Positions 1-6,922 of a stretch of DNA of 6,998 bases are shown here, one piece after another (within the stretch, counting starts at the first letter, position 1; every line of letters begins with the position of its first letter). The DNA comes from Actinoplanes liguriensis. Lineage in GTDB: Bacteria; Actinomycetota; Actinomycetes; Mycobacteriales; Micromonosporaceae. The notes under the pieces are model-generated. The model had not been told where the DNA came from, searched no databases, and worked only from the letters and a program-made list of their open reading frames with translations. The stretch lies in assembly GCA_000715855.1 (NCBI GenBank), contig KL571210.1:16028-23025 (forward strand). Direction: 5' to 3'. The position numbers and the translations under genes were made by a program.

Positions 1-1
1 G

Positions 2-1072
2 AGCATGCCGGCTGCCACGAAGACCGCCACCGCGAAGCCGGCCACCCCGGCGACCAAGACCCCGACCACCGCGCCGGCGACCACCGCGCCCGCCGCCACG
101 GTCACGGCCACCGCGCCGGCCACGAAAGCGCCGACCGGGACCCCGGTCGCGATCAACGGGCAGCTCAGCGTCTGCGGGACCAAGCTGTGCAACCAGAGCG
201 GCACGGCCATCCAGCTGCGCGGCATGAGCAGCCACGGCCTGCAGTTCTTCCCGAACTGCGTGAACGCCGGCTCGCTCGACGCGATCCGCAACGACTGGAA
301 CGCCGACTTCATCCGGCTCTCGATGTACGTCCAGGAGGGCGGCCTGGAGACCGACCCGACCGGCTTCACCAACAAGGTCAACGGGCTGGTCGACACCGCG
401 ACCAAGCTCGGCCTGTACGTGATCGTGGACTTCCACATCCTCACGCCGGGTGACCCGAACTTCAACCTCGGCCTGGCCAAGACGTTCTTCGCGAACGTGA
501 CCGCCAAGCACGCCGGCAACAACAACGTGATCTACGAGGTCGCCAACGAGCCGAACGGGGTCAGCTGGACGGCCATCAAGTCGTACGCGGACCAGGTCAT
601 CCCGGTGATCCGGAAGAACTCGCCGAACAGTGTGGTGCTGGTCGGCACCCGCGGGTTCTCCTCGCTCGGCCTCACCGACGGCGCCACCGAGCAGGAGATC
701 ATCGACGACCCGGTGACGTTCAAGAACGTGATGTACACGTTCCACTTCTACGCCGCGTCGCACGGCGCGGACCGGCGTGCAGCTCTCGCCCGCGCGGCGA
801 AGAGCCTGCCGCTGTTCGTCAGCGAGTTCGGCAGCCAGACCTTCACCGGTGACGGCGCCAACGACTTCGCCAGCACCACCGCCTGGCTGGACCTGTTGAA
901 AAGCCTGAAGATCAGCTACGGCATGTGGAGCCTGTCGGACGGCCGCGAATCGAACTCGGCCTTCAAGCAGGGCACCTGCTCCGGAACAACGTTCAAGGGC
1001 ACGGGTGTGCTGACCGAATCCGGTCGCTACATCCGCAGCCGCATCCTGACCGGCGTCGGTTCTGCGAACTGA
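2..1072 (+). CDS. Secreted GH5 family endoglucanase (cellulase), 5'-partial
   Basis: Glycoside hydrolase family 5, most like subfamily 2 endo-beta-1,4-glucanases, which cut internal bonds of cellulose outside the cell by a retaining mechanism. Residues are counted from the ATG at 5. Residues 1-46 are a low-complexity Thr/Ala/Pro/Lys linker and the catalytic domain follows to about 350. Visible motifs are LRGMSSHGLQFF (71-82), FIRLSMY (102-108), VDFHI (141-145), VANEPNG with acid/base E182, FHFYAASH (246-253), VSEFGS with nucleophile E274, and MWSLSDG (307-313). Cys residues occur at 57, 62, 85 and 325. The frame is open to the left edge, no ribosome binding site precedes the ATG at 5, and no signal peptide is present, so the true start lies outside the window and the linker probably joins a signal peptide or binding module to this domain. 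The family call is firm; exact substrate (cellulose, mixed glucan or similar) is inferred. The gene is convergent with the transporter operon. Confidence 0.93.
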   Translation, partial: SMPAATKTATAKPATPATKTPTTAPATTAPAATVTATAPATKAPTGTPVAINGQLSVCGTKLCNQSGTAIQLRGMSSHGLQFFPNCVNAGSLDAIRNDWNADFIRLSMYVQEGGLETDPTGFTNKVNGLVDTATKLGLYVIVDFHILTPGDPNFNLGLAKTFFANVTAKHAGNNNVIYEVANEPNGVSWTAIKSYADQVIPVIRKNSPNSVVLVGTRGFSSLGLTDGATEQEIIDDPVTFKNVMYTFHFYAASHGADRRAALARAAKSLPLFVSEFGSQTFTGDGANDFASTTAWLDLLKSLKISYGMWSLSDGRESNSAFKQGTCSGTTFKGTGVLTESGRYIRSRILTGVGSAN

Positions 1073-1079
1073 CGCCACC

Positions 1080-1127
1080 GGGCGCGGCCGCATCCCCTCC
1101 CCAGTGGGTGTGGCCGCGCCCTTCTAT
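1080..1127 (+). terminator. Rho-independent-type terminator of the GH5 gene
   Basis: Seven bases after the GH5 stop codon a perfect 10-bp GC stem (1080-1089 pairs with 1112-1121) begins. It extends inward by about six more pairs with one bulged base, closing a loop of about 9 nt. The right arm is followed by a T-rich run (ttctatt). Position and structure fit an intrinsic terminator. Read leftwards the tail is not T-rich, so it mainly serves the plus strand. Confidence 0.85.
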
Positions 1128-1136
1128 TCGTGCAGC

Positions 1137-1280
1137 TCACACGGGGACGCCCGGTCCGGACGGGTCGGTCTTGGTGATCAGGTGGGCTACCTGCTTCTCG
1201 ACCGTTCGCGGGGACAGGTGCAGCTGCCCGGCGAGTTGCCGTCACCGCCGTGCGCCAGCATCATCGGGGAGCCAGCCCAC
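1137..1280 (-). pseudogene. Remnant of LuxR-family HTH regulator C-terminus
   Basis: The minus strand from 1241 down to the TGA at 1137-1139 encodes the end of a LuxR/GerE helix-turn-helix: RQLAGQLHLSPRTVEKQVAHL followed by ITKTD and a short tail. The segment LSPRTVEKQVAHL is the recognition-helix region typical of this family. Immediately upstream this frame has a stop (tca at 1242-1244). The expected preceding part of the domain appears in another frame as MMLAHGGD (1241-1264), one base out of register, and a possible LAP (for the usual LTPRE start) appears further up in yet another frame. No open frame covers the rest of a regulator, which would be expected to run into the 1280-1371 region and beyond, where the transporter gene now lies. 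I read this as a decayed fragment left by deletion and frameshift, not a working gene. A sequencing error could explain the frameshift but not the missing upstream part. Confidence 0.6.
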
Positions 1281-1326
1281 CTACCTGACCGCCGGTAGCA
1301 GGCGTGAATCGAGATCATTGCAACGA
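1281..1326. other. Short spacer between LuxR remnant and operon terminator
   Basis: With the remnant and the two hairpins, this spacer makes up the 299-base convergent gap between the GH5 stop and the transporter stop. I see no gene, promoter or repeat in these bases. Confidence 0.5.
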
Positions 1327-1365
1327 ATCGGGAGGCATGGCGAGAGTTCGGCGACGCCTCCCGAT
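1327..1365 (-). terminator. Terminator of the minus-strand transporter operon
   Basis: A perfect 10-bp inverted repeat (1327-1336 with 1356-1365, ATCGGGAGGC against GCCTCCCGAT) encloses a loop region of 19 nt. It starts six bases past the stop codon of the fused transporter gene. On the minus strand the stem is followed by TCGTTGCAAT, moderately T-rich. It fits a stem-loop terminator closing the operon. Confidence 0.75.
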
Positions 1366-1371
1366 CCGCTT

Positions 1372-4152
1372 CTACTGGGCCGAGCTGCTCCGTTGCACCG
1401 CCCGGTCGTCGATGCCGAGATAGCTCTCGATGACTGCCGGGTCGTTCTGGATGGCGCTGGGCTCGGCCTCCGCGATGACTCGTCCTTGTGCGAGTGCCAC
1501 CACGCGATCGCTGACGCCGAGTACGAAGGGCAGGTCGTGCTCGATGAGCAGCACGGATGCGCCCGTGTCAGCCTGCAGGTTGCGGATGAGTGTCCCCAGT
1601 TGTTCGACCTCACGCTGGGCCACACCGGCGGCGGGCTCGTCGAGCAGGATCACTCGCGGGCTTCGGGCAGCCACGCAGGCCAGTTCGACGATCCGCCGGG
1701 TGCCCGTGGACAGTTCTTTGATCAAGGAGTCCAGCCAGGGTTCGAGCCCGAAACGAACGGCGAGCGCATCCGCTTCGGCCCGGCATCGAGCGTCGCGTCG
1801 CAGTGTCGGCGGCAGGGACAGCAATGATCCGAGGAACGACGCCGACTTCTCGGCCGCGACGGCCAGCGCCAGCGTTTCGGAGACCGACAGCCCCGCGTAC
1901 AGTGACGCGTTCTGGAAGGTGCGGGCTATGCCGAGCCGGGCACGGCGGTACGCGGGCAGACGAGTCAGGTCGGTTCCGCCCAGGCATATGCGGCCCGCGG
2001 CGACCGGAAGGGCACCGCTGATCGCATTGACCAGCGTTGACTTCCCGGCGCCGTTCGGGCCGATCAGACCAACGATCTGACCGGTACGCAGGTCGAGGCT
2101 GACCCGGTCGTTTGCGGTGACGCCGCCGAAGCGCACCACGACCTCGCAGACCTGCAAGGCGTTTGCCTGCTCCTGCGACGCGACGGTGGGGGTGGCGGGC
2201 GCGGGATCGACGACCGGCCCGGATTCATCCGGTGCGGGATCGGCCAGGCGTCGCAGTAGTCGTTCCCGCAGCTTCCGGAATCCCGCTCCGATGCCTTCCG
2301 GATCGCCGCGCAGTGCGAGTAGGGCAGCGACACCGCCGAGAAGCGTCGAGATGTTCTGCACCTGATCGCCGAGTGGCTCCACGATGTGGCCGAGTACCAC
2401 GGGAGCGCCGACCAGGCCGATGCTGGCGACGATCGGGCCACCGAGGGTCGCGATGCCACCGACGACGACCATGAAGACGATGGATATCGAAGCGTCGGCG
2501 GTGAACTGGCTGGCTTGGAAGGTGCCCAGGCCGACGCCCCAAAGTGCGCCGGCCAGCGCGGCGAGTGCCCCGGCCAGCACGAAGGCCTTCCACTTCGTGG
2601 CGGCGCTCCAGATCCCCAGGGCGTCCGCGGCGATCTCGTTGTCGCGGACAGCACGCATCGCACGGCCGGCACCGGTCCGCGAGAGACCGGCGAGCATCAT
2701 CACCACCAGGACCAGGATGGTGAGGCACAGGTAGTAGTACGTCTCGAGGTTGCCGAGGTCCAGGCCCCAGGTGGCCGGGGGGAACGCGGCGACCAGGGTT
2801 TGCCCGTCAGGGTTGAGCAGTGGGCCGGGCAACAGCCACGCCTGGACGGCAAAGGCGAAGCCGAGCGTCAGTACGGCGAGGAACATGCCCCGTACCCGCA
2901 GGGCCGGGATGCCGAGCAGGCCGGCGGCAACCGCGCCGATCACCATGCAGGCACCCACAGCCGCGAAGAAGTTCCACCCGTTATTGATCAGCGCTGCGGT
3001 CAGGTAGGCGCCGATGCCGACGAAGGCGAATTGGCCCAGAGTGATCTGCCCAGCCCAGCCGGTGATCACGCAGACCGACAATGCTGCCAATGAGTAGCAG
3101 ATGATTTGTACCAGCGTGAGTTGCCCGGAGGCCGAGGTGATGACCAACGGCGCCAGGGCTGCCAGGCCGATGGTGACGGCGGCTGTTGCCCAGCTCAGCG
3201 GCCGTGCCCAGCGGGAGCGTTCCAGGGCGCGCGGGATCGGCCGGGTTGCGGGCGCGATCGAGGCGCTGTCGATGCCCAGCCGGGATTTCTTGGCCGTCAG
3301 CGCGATGGTGAGCACCAGGACGACGAACAGCAGTGCCGAGACCTGTCCCGGCGAACTCGTGTTCGCGTACAGCAGGGCTTCGATGATCCCCAGAGCGACA
3401 CCGGCGAAGGCAGCGCGCGGCAGTGACCAGAACCCGCCGGCCAGCGATGCGATCAAGGCCATCAACAGGATGGTGGTTCCCTGTCCGGACTGTCCCGTGC
3501 CGGCCGATACTCCCTGGACGGGGCTGTAGAGGATCACGGTGAGCGCCGCCAGCGCACCGACCGCGGTGAAGACACCGGCCGCGATCGCCTGGACGGGGAT
3601 GCCGGCCAGGCGGGCGCTGTCGGCGTTGTCGGAAGCGGCGAGCAACGCGATGCCGTAGCGGCTTCGCGCCAGCCAGAGCGCCAGGCCGAGGCCGACGGCG
3701 GTGAGTACGGCCAGCATGGTGAGGTCGGCGGCGGTTACGGTGACGCCTGCGACGACCCAGCGCCCGCTGAAAGCCTGCGGGTACGCGCCGCTGTGCTGGA
3801 TCGTCGGCAGCAGGTTGCCCGCGGCGACGGCCACCTGTGACAGGCCGAGCGTCGCCACCAGCAGGACGATGCGCGGCCGGCCCTCGAGGGCCCGGACGAC
3901 GAAGTGGTAGAAGGCGAAGGACAGAGCGGCGCCGACGAGGATCCCGGCCAGCGCGCCGAGCCAGTAGGGCAGTTTCGTATCCAGTACGAGCTTCGCGGTG
4001 ATGGTGGCGCCGAGCACGCCGACCTGCGCGTGGGCGAAGTTCAGTACCCGGGTGGCCCGGTAGACCAGCAGCAGGCCGACCGCCAGCATCGCGTAGCCGA
4101 GCCCTTCGATCGCTCCGGCCGCGACGATGTCGGACGTGATGTGCAAGGACAT
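1372..4152 (-). CDS. Fused LivH-LivM permease and LivG ATPase, branched-chain amino acid-type ABC importer
   Basis: One polypeptide of about 926 residues carries three subunits of a HAAT/Liv importer in the cytoplasmic membrane. Residues 1-288 are a LivH-like permease with many hydrophobic segments and RATRVLNFAHAQVG at 32-45. Residues about 318-616 are a LivM-like permease with GWAGQITLGQFAFVGIGAY (365-383) and RAVRDNEIAADALGI (500-514). After a Pro/Ala-rich linker (about 620-665) comes a LivG-like ATPase: Walker A GPNGAGKST (698-706, K704), Q747 in FQN, signature LSTGT (814-818), Walker B VILLDE with E839, and H872. All nucleotide-binding motifs look intact. I chose the ATG at 4152 because GGAGG at 4162-4166 lies nine bases before it. 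A GTG at 4158 overlaps the LivF stop (GTGA) and would add two residues, but its spacing is only three bases. Function as permease plus ATPase is firm; the substrate is inferred only from family. Confidence 0.95.
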   Translation of the reverse strand: MSLHITSDIVAAGAIEGLGYAMLAVGLLLVYRATRVLNFAHAQVGVLGATITAKLVLDTKLPYWLGALAGILVGAALSFAFYHFVVRALEGRPRIVLLVATLGLSQVAVAAGNLLPTIQHSGAYPQAFSGRWVVAGVTVTAADLTMLAVLTAVGLGLALWLARSRYGIALLAASDNADSARLAGIPVQAIAAGVFTAVGALAALTVILYSPVQGVSAGTGQSGQGTTILLMALIASLAGGFWSLPRAAFAGVALGIIEALLYANTSSPGQVSALLFVVLVLTIALTAKKSRLGIDSASIAPATRPIPRALERSRWARPLSWATAAVTIGLAALAPLVITSASGQLTLVQIICYSLAALSVCVITGWAGQITLGQFAFVGIGAYLTAALINNGWNFFAAVGACMVIGAVAAGLLGIPALRVRGMFLAVLTLGFAFAVQAWLLPGPLLNPDGQTLVAAFPPATWGLDLGNLETYYYLCLTILVLVVMMLAGLSRTGAGRAMRAVRDNEIAADALGIWSAATKWKAFVLAGALAALAGALWGVGLGTFQASQFTADASISIVFMVVVGGIATLGGPIVASIGLVGAPVVLGHIVEPLGDQVQNISTLLGGVAALLALRGDPEGIGAGFRKLRERLLRRLADPAPDESGPVVDPAPATPTVASQEQANALQVCEVVVRFGGVTANDRVSLDLRTGQIVGLIGPNGAGKSTLVNAISGALPVAAGRICLGGTDLTRLPAYRRARLGIARTFQNASLYAGLSVSETLALAVAAEKSASFLGSLLSLPPTLRRDARCRAEADALAVRFGLEPWLDSLIKELSTGTRRIVELACVAARSPRVILLDEPAAGVAQREVEQLGTLIRNLQADTGASVLLIEHDLPFVLGVSDRVVALAQGRVIAEAEPSAIQNDPAVIESYLGIDDRAVQRSSSAQ

Positions 4153-4154
4153 GT

Positions 4155-4880
4155 TCACCTGCCTCCGAGGAAGACTGCGCGCGCGATGTCGTCACGGTGT
4201 TGCAGTTCGTGTGTCGGGCCTTCGAAGCGCACCCTGCCCTTTTCCATGAAGATCGCGCGTTCGGCCAGGTGCAGGGCGACGTTCAGGGACTGCTCGACGA
4301 CCACGATGGTCTTACCGTCGCGGCGCAACCGTTCGACGACGTCGATGAGCTGCCCGACGACGACCGGGGCCAATCCGAGTGACAGCTCGTCGATCAGTAG
4401 TAGTTCGGGGTCGAGCAGCAGCACCTTGGCGATGGCCAGCATCTGTTGCTCGCCGCCCGAGAGCAGCCCGGCCGGCCTTTTGAGCAGGGGTTGCAGCTGA
4501 GGAAAGAGATCCAGGACGGCGTCGGTACGCGTACGGATGGTCGCGGAGTCGCGGCCCAGGCTGAACGCGCCGACCCTCAGGTTGTCCGCCACCGACAACA
4601 CGGGAAAGACGGCTTGGCCGCCACTGACCATGCCGATTCCCCGGGCGACCCGGGTCTGCGCCCGGTGTCCGGTGATGTTGTCGCCGCGGTGGTGAATGGT
4701 GCCGTTGGCGGCGGTGAGAAGTCCGGCGATCGCCTTGAGCAGCGTCGACTTGCCGGCGCCGTTGGTGCCCAGCAGGGCGAGTGCCTCGCCCGGCTGGAGT
4801 TGCAGTGACGTACCGAAGAGAATTTGGATCGGGCCGTAGAAGACCTCGAGGCCTTCCACCCGGAGCAGCGGGTCAGCCAT
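4155..4880 (-). CDS. livF: LivF-like ATP-binding protein of branched-chain amino acid-type ABC importer
   Basis: A 241-residue ABC ATPase of normal LivF length that pairs with the LivG-like domain of the downstream fusion to drive uptake at the inner face of the membrane. Visible motifs are Walker A GTNGAGKST (38-46, K44), Q89 in SGGQAVFP, signature LSGGEQQ (140-146), Walker B LLLIDE (160-165, catalytic E165), D-loop SLGLAP (167-172), and VVEQSLN (194-200). In this last motif Gln 197 sits where many ABC ATPases have the switch His; LivF proteins commonly have Gln here (VEQN), which supports LivF rather than LivG. The ATG at 4880 overlaps the end of the binding-protein gene by eight bases, and no strong Shine-Dalgarno is seen, so translation is probably coupled to the upstream gene. 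The subunit call is firm; the transported compound is not known. Confidence 0.93.
   Translation of the reverse strand: MADPLLRVEGLEVFYGPIQILFGTSLQLQPGEALALLGTNGAGKSTLLKAIAGLLTAANGTIHHRGDNITGHRAQTRVARGIGMVSGGQAVFPVLSVADNLRVGAFSLGRDSATIRTRTDAVLDLFPQLQPLLKRPAGLLSGGEQQMLAIAKVLLLDPELLLIDELSLGLAPVVVGQLIDVVERLRRDGKTIVVVEQSLNVALHLAERAIFMEKGRVRFEGPTHELQHRDDIARAVFLGGR
4162..4166 (-). promoter_or_regulatory. Ribosome binding site deciding the fused permease start
   Basis: GGAGG on the minus strand lies inside the last codons of the LivF-like gene. Spacing is 9 nt to the ATG at 4152 and 3 nt to the GTG at 4158, so the ATG is the more likely start. The stop-to-ATG gap is 2 nt, which favours translational coupling. 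Confidence 0.65.
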
Positions 4881-6120
4881 GGGAGATCGCTGTCCAGTTC
4901 TCGTCGGTGCCCGACCAGTGCCCGTCCTTGAACGTGACGGTGTGCAGCTTGCGAGCGGTGGACGGTGAGGTGCCGGACAGCGAGCCGGCGCCGAAGTAGG
5001 CGAAGTCCAGGTCCCCGCCTTGGCTCAAGGCCTCGCTGAAGGCCTTCTTGTCGAAGGCCTTGCCGCCGAGCTTGCTCAGCCCGGCGGACAGGATCTTGAC
5101 CTGGTCGCAGACCTCGAGGTTGGCTTGGTAACTGGCGGAGTTCGGTGTCAGCTCCTTGCCGCCGGCCGCCACGTAGTTCTGGTAGCAGGTGGTTGCGGCC
5201 GCATTGTCCGTGGTGAAGCGGCGAGCGGTGTATCCGGTGGCTTCGAACGTCTTCGGGTAGGCCGCGGCGAAGGATTCGTCGATGGCGTTGTTCAGATCGC
5301 CGGCGATGAACGGGACCTTCCACCCCGCCTTGGTCATGCCGCCGAGGAACTGCACGAGATTCGCGCTCGGGGTGGCATCGACAATCGCTGTGACTCCGGC
5401 GTCACGCATCTGGGCGACTTCGACGGGAACCTGCTGGGCTACCTGAGCGAGGTCGGCGCTGAGCGTGGTGACATGGGCGACGTTGAGCCCGGCCTTCTTC
5501 AGCGCCGGCACGAGGATGTCGTTGACCGGGGTGGCATCACCGCCGAGCGCGTCTGTCAGCACGCCGATGGTCTGGCTCTCCAGGTGGGCCTGTGTCGTCA
5601 GGTAGGTCGCGAAGTTGGTGGCAGCGTCGTTGGGCACCTGGTCGTTGGTGTAGACAACGCCTTGCTTCATGCCGTACGCGGCCTGGGGCACGGCGATGCT
5701 CTGGATGAGCGTGCCGCCGCGCTGGACGACGCACTGGTCGCCGCCGTTGACGAATTGGCTGGCCAGAACCACGTCGGCCTTCTCGTCCTGCAGCAGTTTC
5801 AAGCAGGTGGTCTGCGGCGCTCCGGTCTGCACCAGGTTGAAGGTGACGAACTTGGCGTCGATCTTGTAGCCGGTGATGTTCTTCAAGGCGGCCTTGTACA
5901 TCGTCTCGATGTCGTCGACGCTTGCCGCGTCGGGAGCCGACACGCCCGCCTGGGCCAGGGACGCCGTGTTGGCCACGGGAATGCCGACGGTGATGGTGTC
6001 GCCGGAATCGTCGGAGGATCCGTTCGAGCAGGCGGTCACGCCGAGGGCGAGGCCGAGAGCGACGACGGCTGCCGGGGTGAGAGCGCGCAGGACAGGTTGA
6101 TGGGGGCGCACGGAAGGCAT
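4873..6120 (-). CDS. LivK-like substrate-binding lipoprotein of ABC importer
   Basis: A 415-residue extracellular binding protein of the type 1 periplasmic-binding fold (Leu/Ile/Val-binding family), which delivers ligand to the fused permease. The N-terminus has positive residues, a hydrophobic stretch (about 12-28) and a lipobox V-T-A-C with C31 as the lipidated residue, followed by a Ser/Asp/Gly-rich tether. The mature part starts at TITVGIPVA (42-50). Typical fold elements follow, such as KADVVLASQF (114-123), TIGVLTDALGG (184-194), VTAIVDATPS (243-252) and VPFIAGDLNN (269-278). Four Cys remain in the mature chain (106, 130, 312, 338); 106/130 and 312/338 are plausible disulfide pairs. The ATG at 6120 has GAGGAG seven bases upstream. 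The gene follows the SDR by 52 bases and overlaps livF by eight. The ligand cannot be read from the sequence; the family also binds aromatics, amides and urea. Confidence 0.9.
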   Translation of the reverse strand: MPSVRPHQPVLRALTPAAVVALGLALGVTACSNGSSDDSGDTITVGIPVANTASLAQAGVSAPDAASVDDIETMYKAALKNITGYKIDAKFVTFNLVQTGAPQTTCLKLLQDEKADVVLASQFVNGGDQCVVQRGGTLIQSIAVPQAAYGMKQGVVYTNDQVPNDAATNFATYLTTQAHLESQTIGVLTDALGGDATPVNDILVPALKKAGLNVAHVTTLSADLAQVAQQVPVEVAQMRDAGVTAIVDATPSANLVQFLGGMTKAGWKVPFIAGDLNNAIDESFAAAYPKTFEATGYTARRFTTDNAAATTCYQNYVAAGGKELTPNSASYQANLEVCDQVKILSAGLSKLGGKAFDKKAFSEALSQGGDLDFAYFGAGSLSGTSPSTARKLHTVTFKDGHWSGTDENWTAISHG

Positions 6121-6127
6121 GAAATGT

Positions 6128-6133
6128 CTCCTC
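6128..6133 (-). promoter_or_regulatory. Shine-Dalgarno site of the binding-protein gene
   Basis: GAGGAG on the minus strand, seven bases before the ATG at 6120. It lies in the 52-base gap after the SDR stop. No separate promoter is evident in that gap. A good independent site here fits the higher expression usually needed for binding proteins. Confidence 0.7.
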
Positions 6134-6172
6134 GTTGAGGTGCCGCAGCAGGACGGGGCGATGTGGAGCGGG

Positions 6173-6922
6173 TCAGAGACCGCCGGCGGAGCGGATCAGC
6201 TCGCCGGTGATGTTGCCGTTGGCGGTGGAGGCGAGAAACGCCACGAGCGCGGCGATGTCCCCACCGGTCGAGGGACGGCCGGTCGGGATCGAGGCGGACG
6301 ACGCCTCGATCCGCTCGGCGGAGAAGCGGGCGCGGCTGGACGGGGTGAGGGTGAGGCCGGGCAGTACGGCGTTGACCAGCACGCCCTGACGGCCGACCTC
6401 GCGCGCCAGCGATCGCGTCAGACCGTGCAGACCGGCTTTGGCGGACGTATGGGCGACGACGCCGGCGCTGCCGGTCAGCGCATGGACGGTCGAGATCGTG
6501 ACGATGCGACCCCAGCCGGTCTCGCACATCGCCGGCAGCACAGCCCGGATGAGATTGCCGGGGCCTTCCAGTTGGTCGCGCAGCGCCCGTTGCCAGCCCT
6601 CGTCGGAGACGCTCAGGAAAGGCCCGGGCGACGGACCGGCGCCGCCGTTGTTGACGAGCACCTGGATCGGCCCCCAGCGCTCGGCCACCTCGGCGACACC
6701 CGCGGCGAGGCTCTGCGTGTCCAACAGGTCGAATCTGACGGCGTACGCGGTTCCGCCCTCCTCATCGATCCGGGCGACGACCTTCGCGGCGGCGTCCGCG
6801 GACTGGTGGAATCCCACCGCGACGCGGGCGCCCTCTGCCGCGAGCCGGACCGCGATCTCCGCGCCGATGCCGCGCGAGGCGCCGCTGACCAGGGCTACAC
6901 GGCCGGCCAAACCGAGATCCAT
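6173..6922 (-). CDS. SDR family oxidoreductase, FabG-like, with altered catalytic residues
   Basis: A 249-residue classical-length short-chain dehydrogenase/reductase with a Rossmann fold, presumably an NAD(P)-dependent cytoplasmic enzyme. The cofactor motif is SGASRGIG (13-20, in place of the usual TGxxxGIG), D65 follows strand 3, NNGG (91-94) stands for NNAG, S144 lies in TISTVHA, and K162 in HTSAKAG. At the catalytic Tyr position (YxxxK) there is His 158 (CAT codon at 6449-6451), and at the catalytic Asn position Gln 117 appears in DQLEG. The cofactor half and the C-terminal ITGELIRSAGG segment look normal, so the gene is intact but its active site is Q-S-H-K rather than N-S-Y-K. It may be a variant subfamily, a different chemistry, or a non-catalytic protein. 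The ATG at 6922 overlaps the upstream stop (TGATG) and has GGAGG four bases upstream. The substrate is unknown. Confidence 0.9.
   Translation of the reverse strand: MDLGLAGRVALVSGASRGIGAEIAVRLAAEGARVAVGFHQSADAAAKVVARIDEEGGTAYAVRFDLLDTQSLAAGVAEVAERWGPIQVLVNNGGAGPSPGPFLSVSDEGWQRALRDQLEGPGNLIRAVLPAMCETGWGRIVTISTVHALTGSAGVVAHTSAKAGLHGLTRSLAREVGRQGVLVNAVLPGLTLTPSSRARFSAERIEASSASIPTGRPSTGGDIAALVAFLASTANGNITGELIRSAGGL

Noticed and set aside
1149..1163. Imperfect palindrome cccggtccggacggg as an operator site
   Set aside because: It lies within the coding remnant, near its end, with no promoter nearby; GC-rich palindromes of this size arise by chance in such DNA.
925..1827. Plus-strand open frame of 300 codons spanning the convergent gap
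   Set aside because: It overlaps the GH5 end in another frame, crosses both terminators and runs antisense to the LivG domain; no domain is visible.
2386..3093. Plus-strand open frames opposite the LivM domain
   Set aside because: Composition-driven antisense frames with many Gly, Asp, Glu and His residues; no ribosome binding site or motif supports them.
2981..4195. Minus-strand open frame of 404 codons overlapping the LivH-LivM region
   Set aside because: Arg/Gly/His-rich out-of-frame translation of the permease; no hydrophobic segments or motifs.
4287..4294. Gln in place of the switch His in the LivF-like ATPase as a sign of inactivation
   Set aside because: LivF proteins commonly carry Glu-Gln-Asn at this position, so Gln is a family feature, not a defect.
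5020..6138. Plus-strand open frame of 372 codons opposite the binding-protein gene
   Set aside because: It is exactly antisense to a convincing lipoprotein gene, its composition (Gly/Val/Leu/Asp-rich with no motif) is what a high-GC gene gives on its other strand, and it has no recognisable domain.
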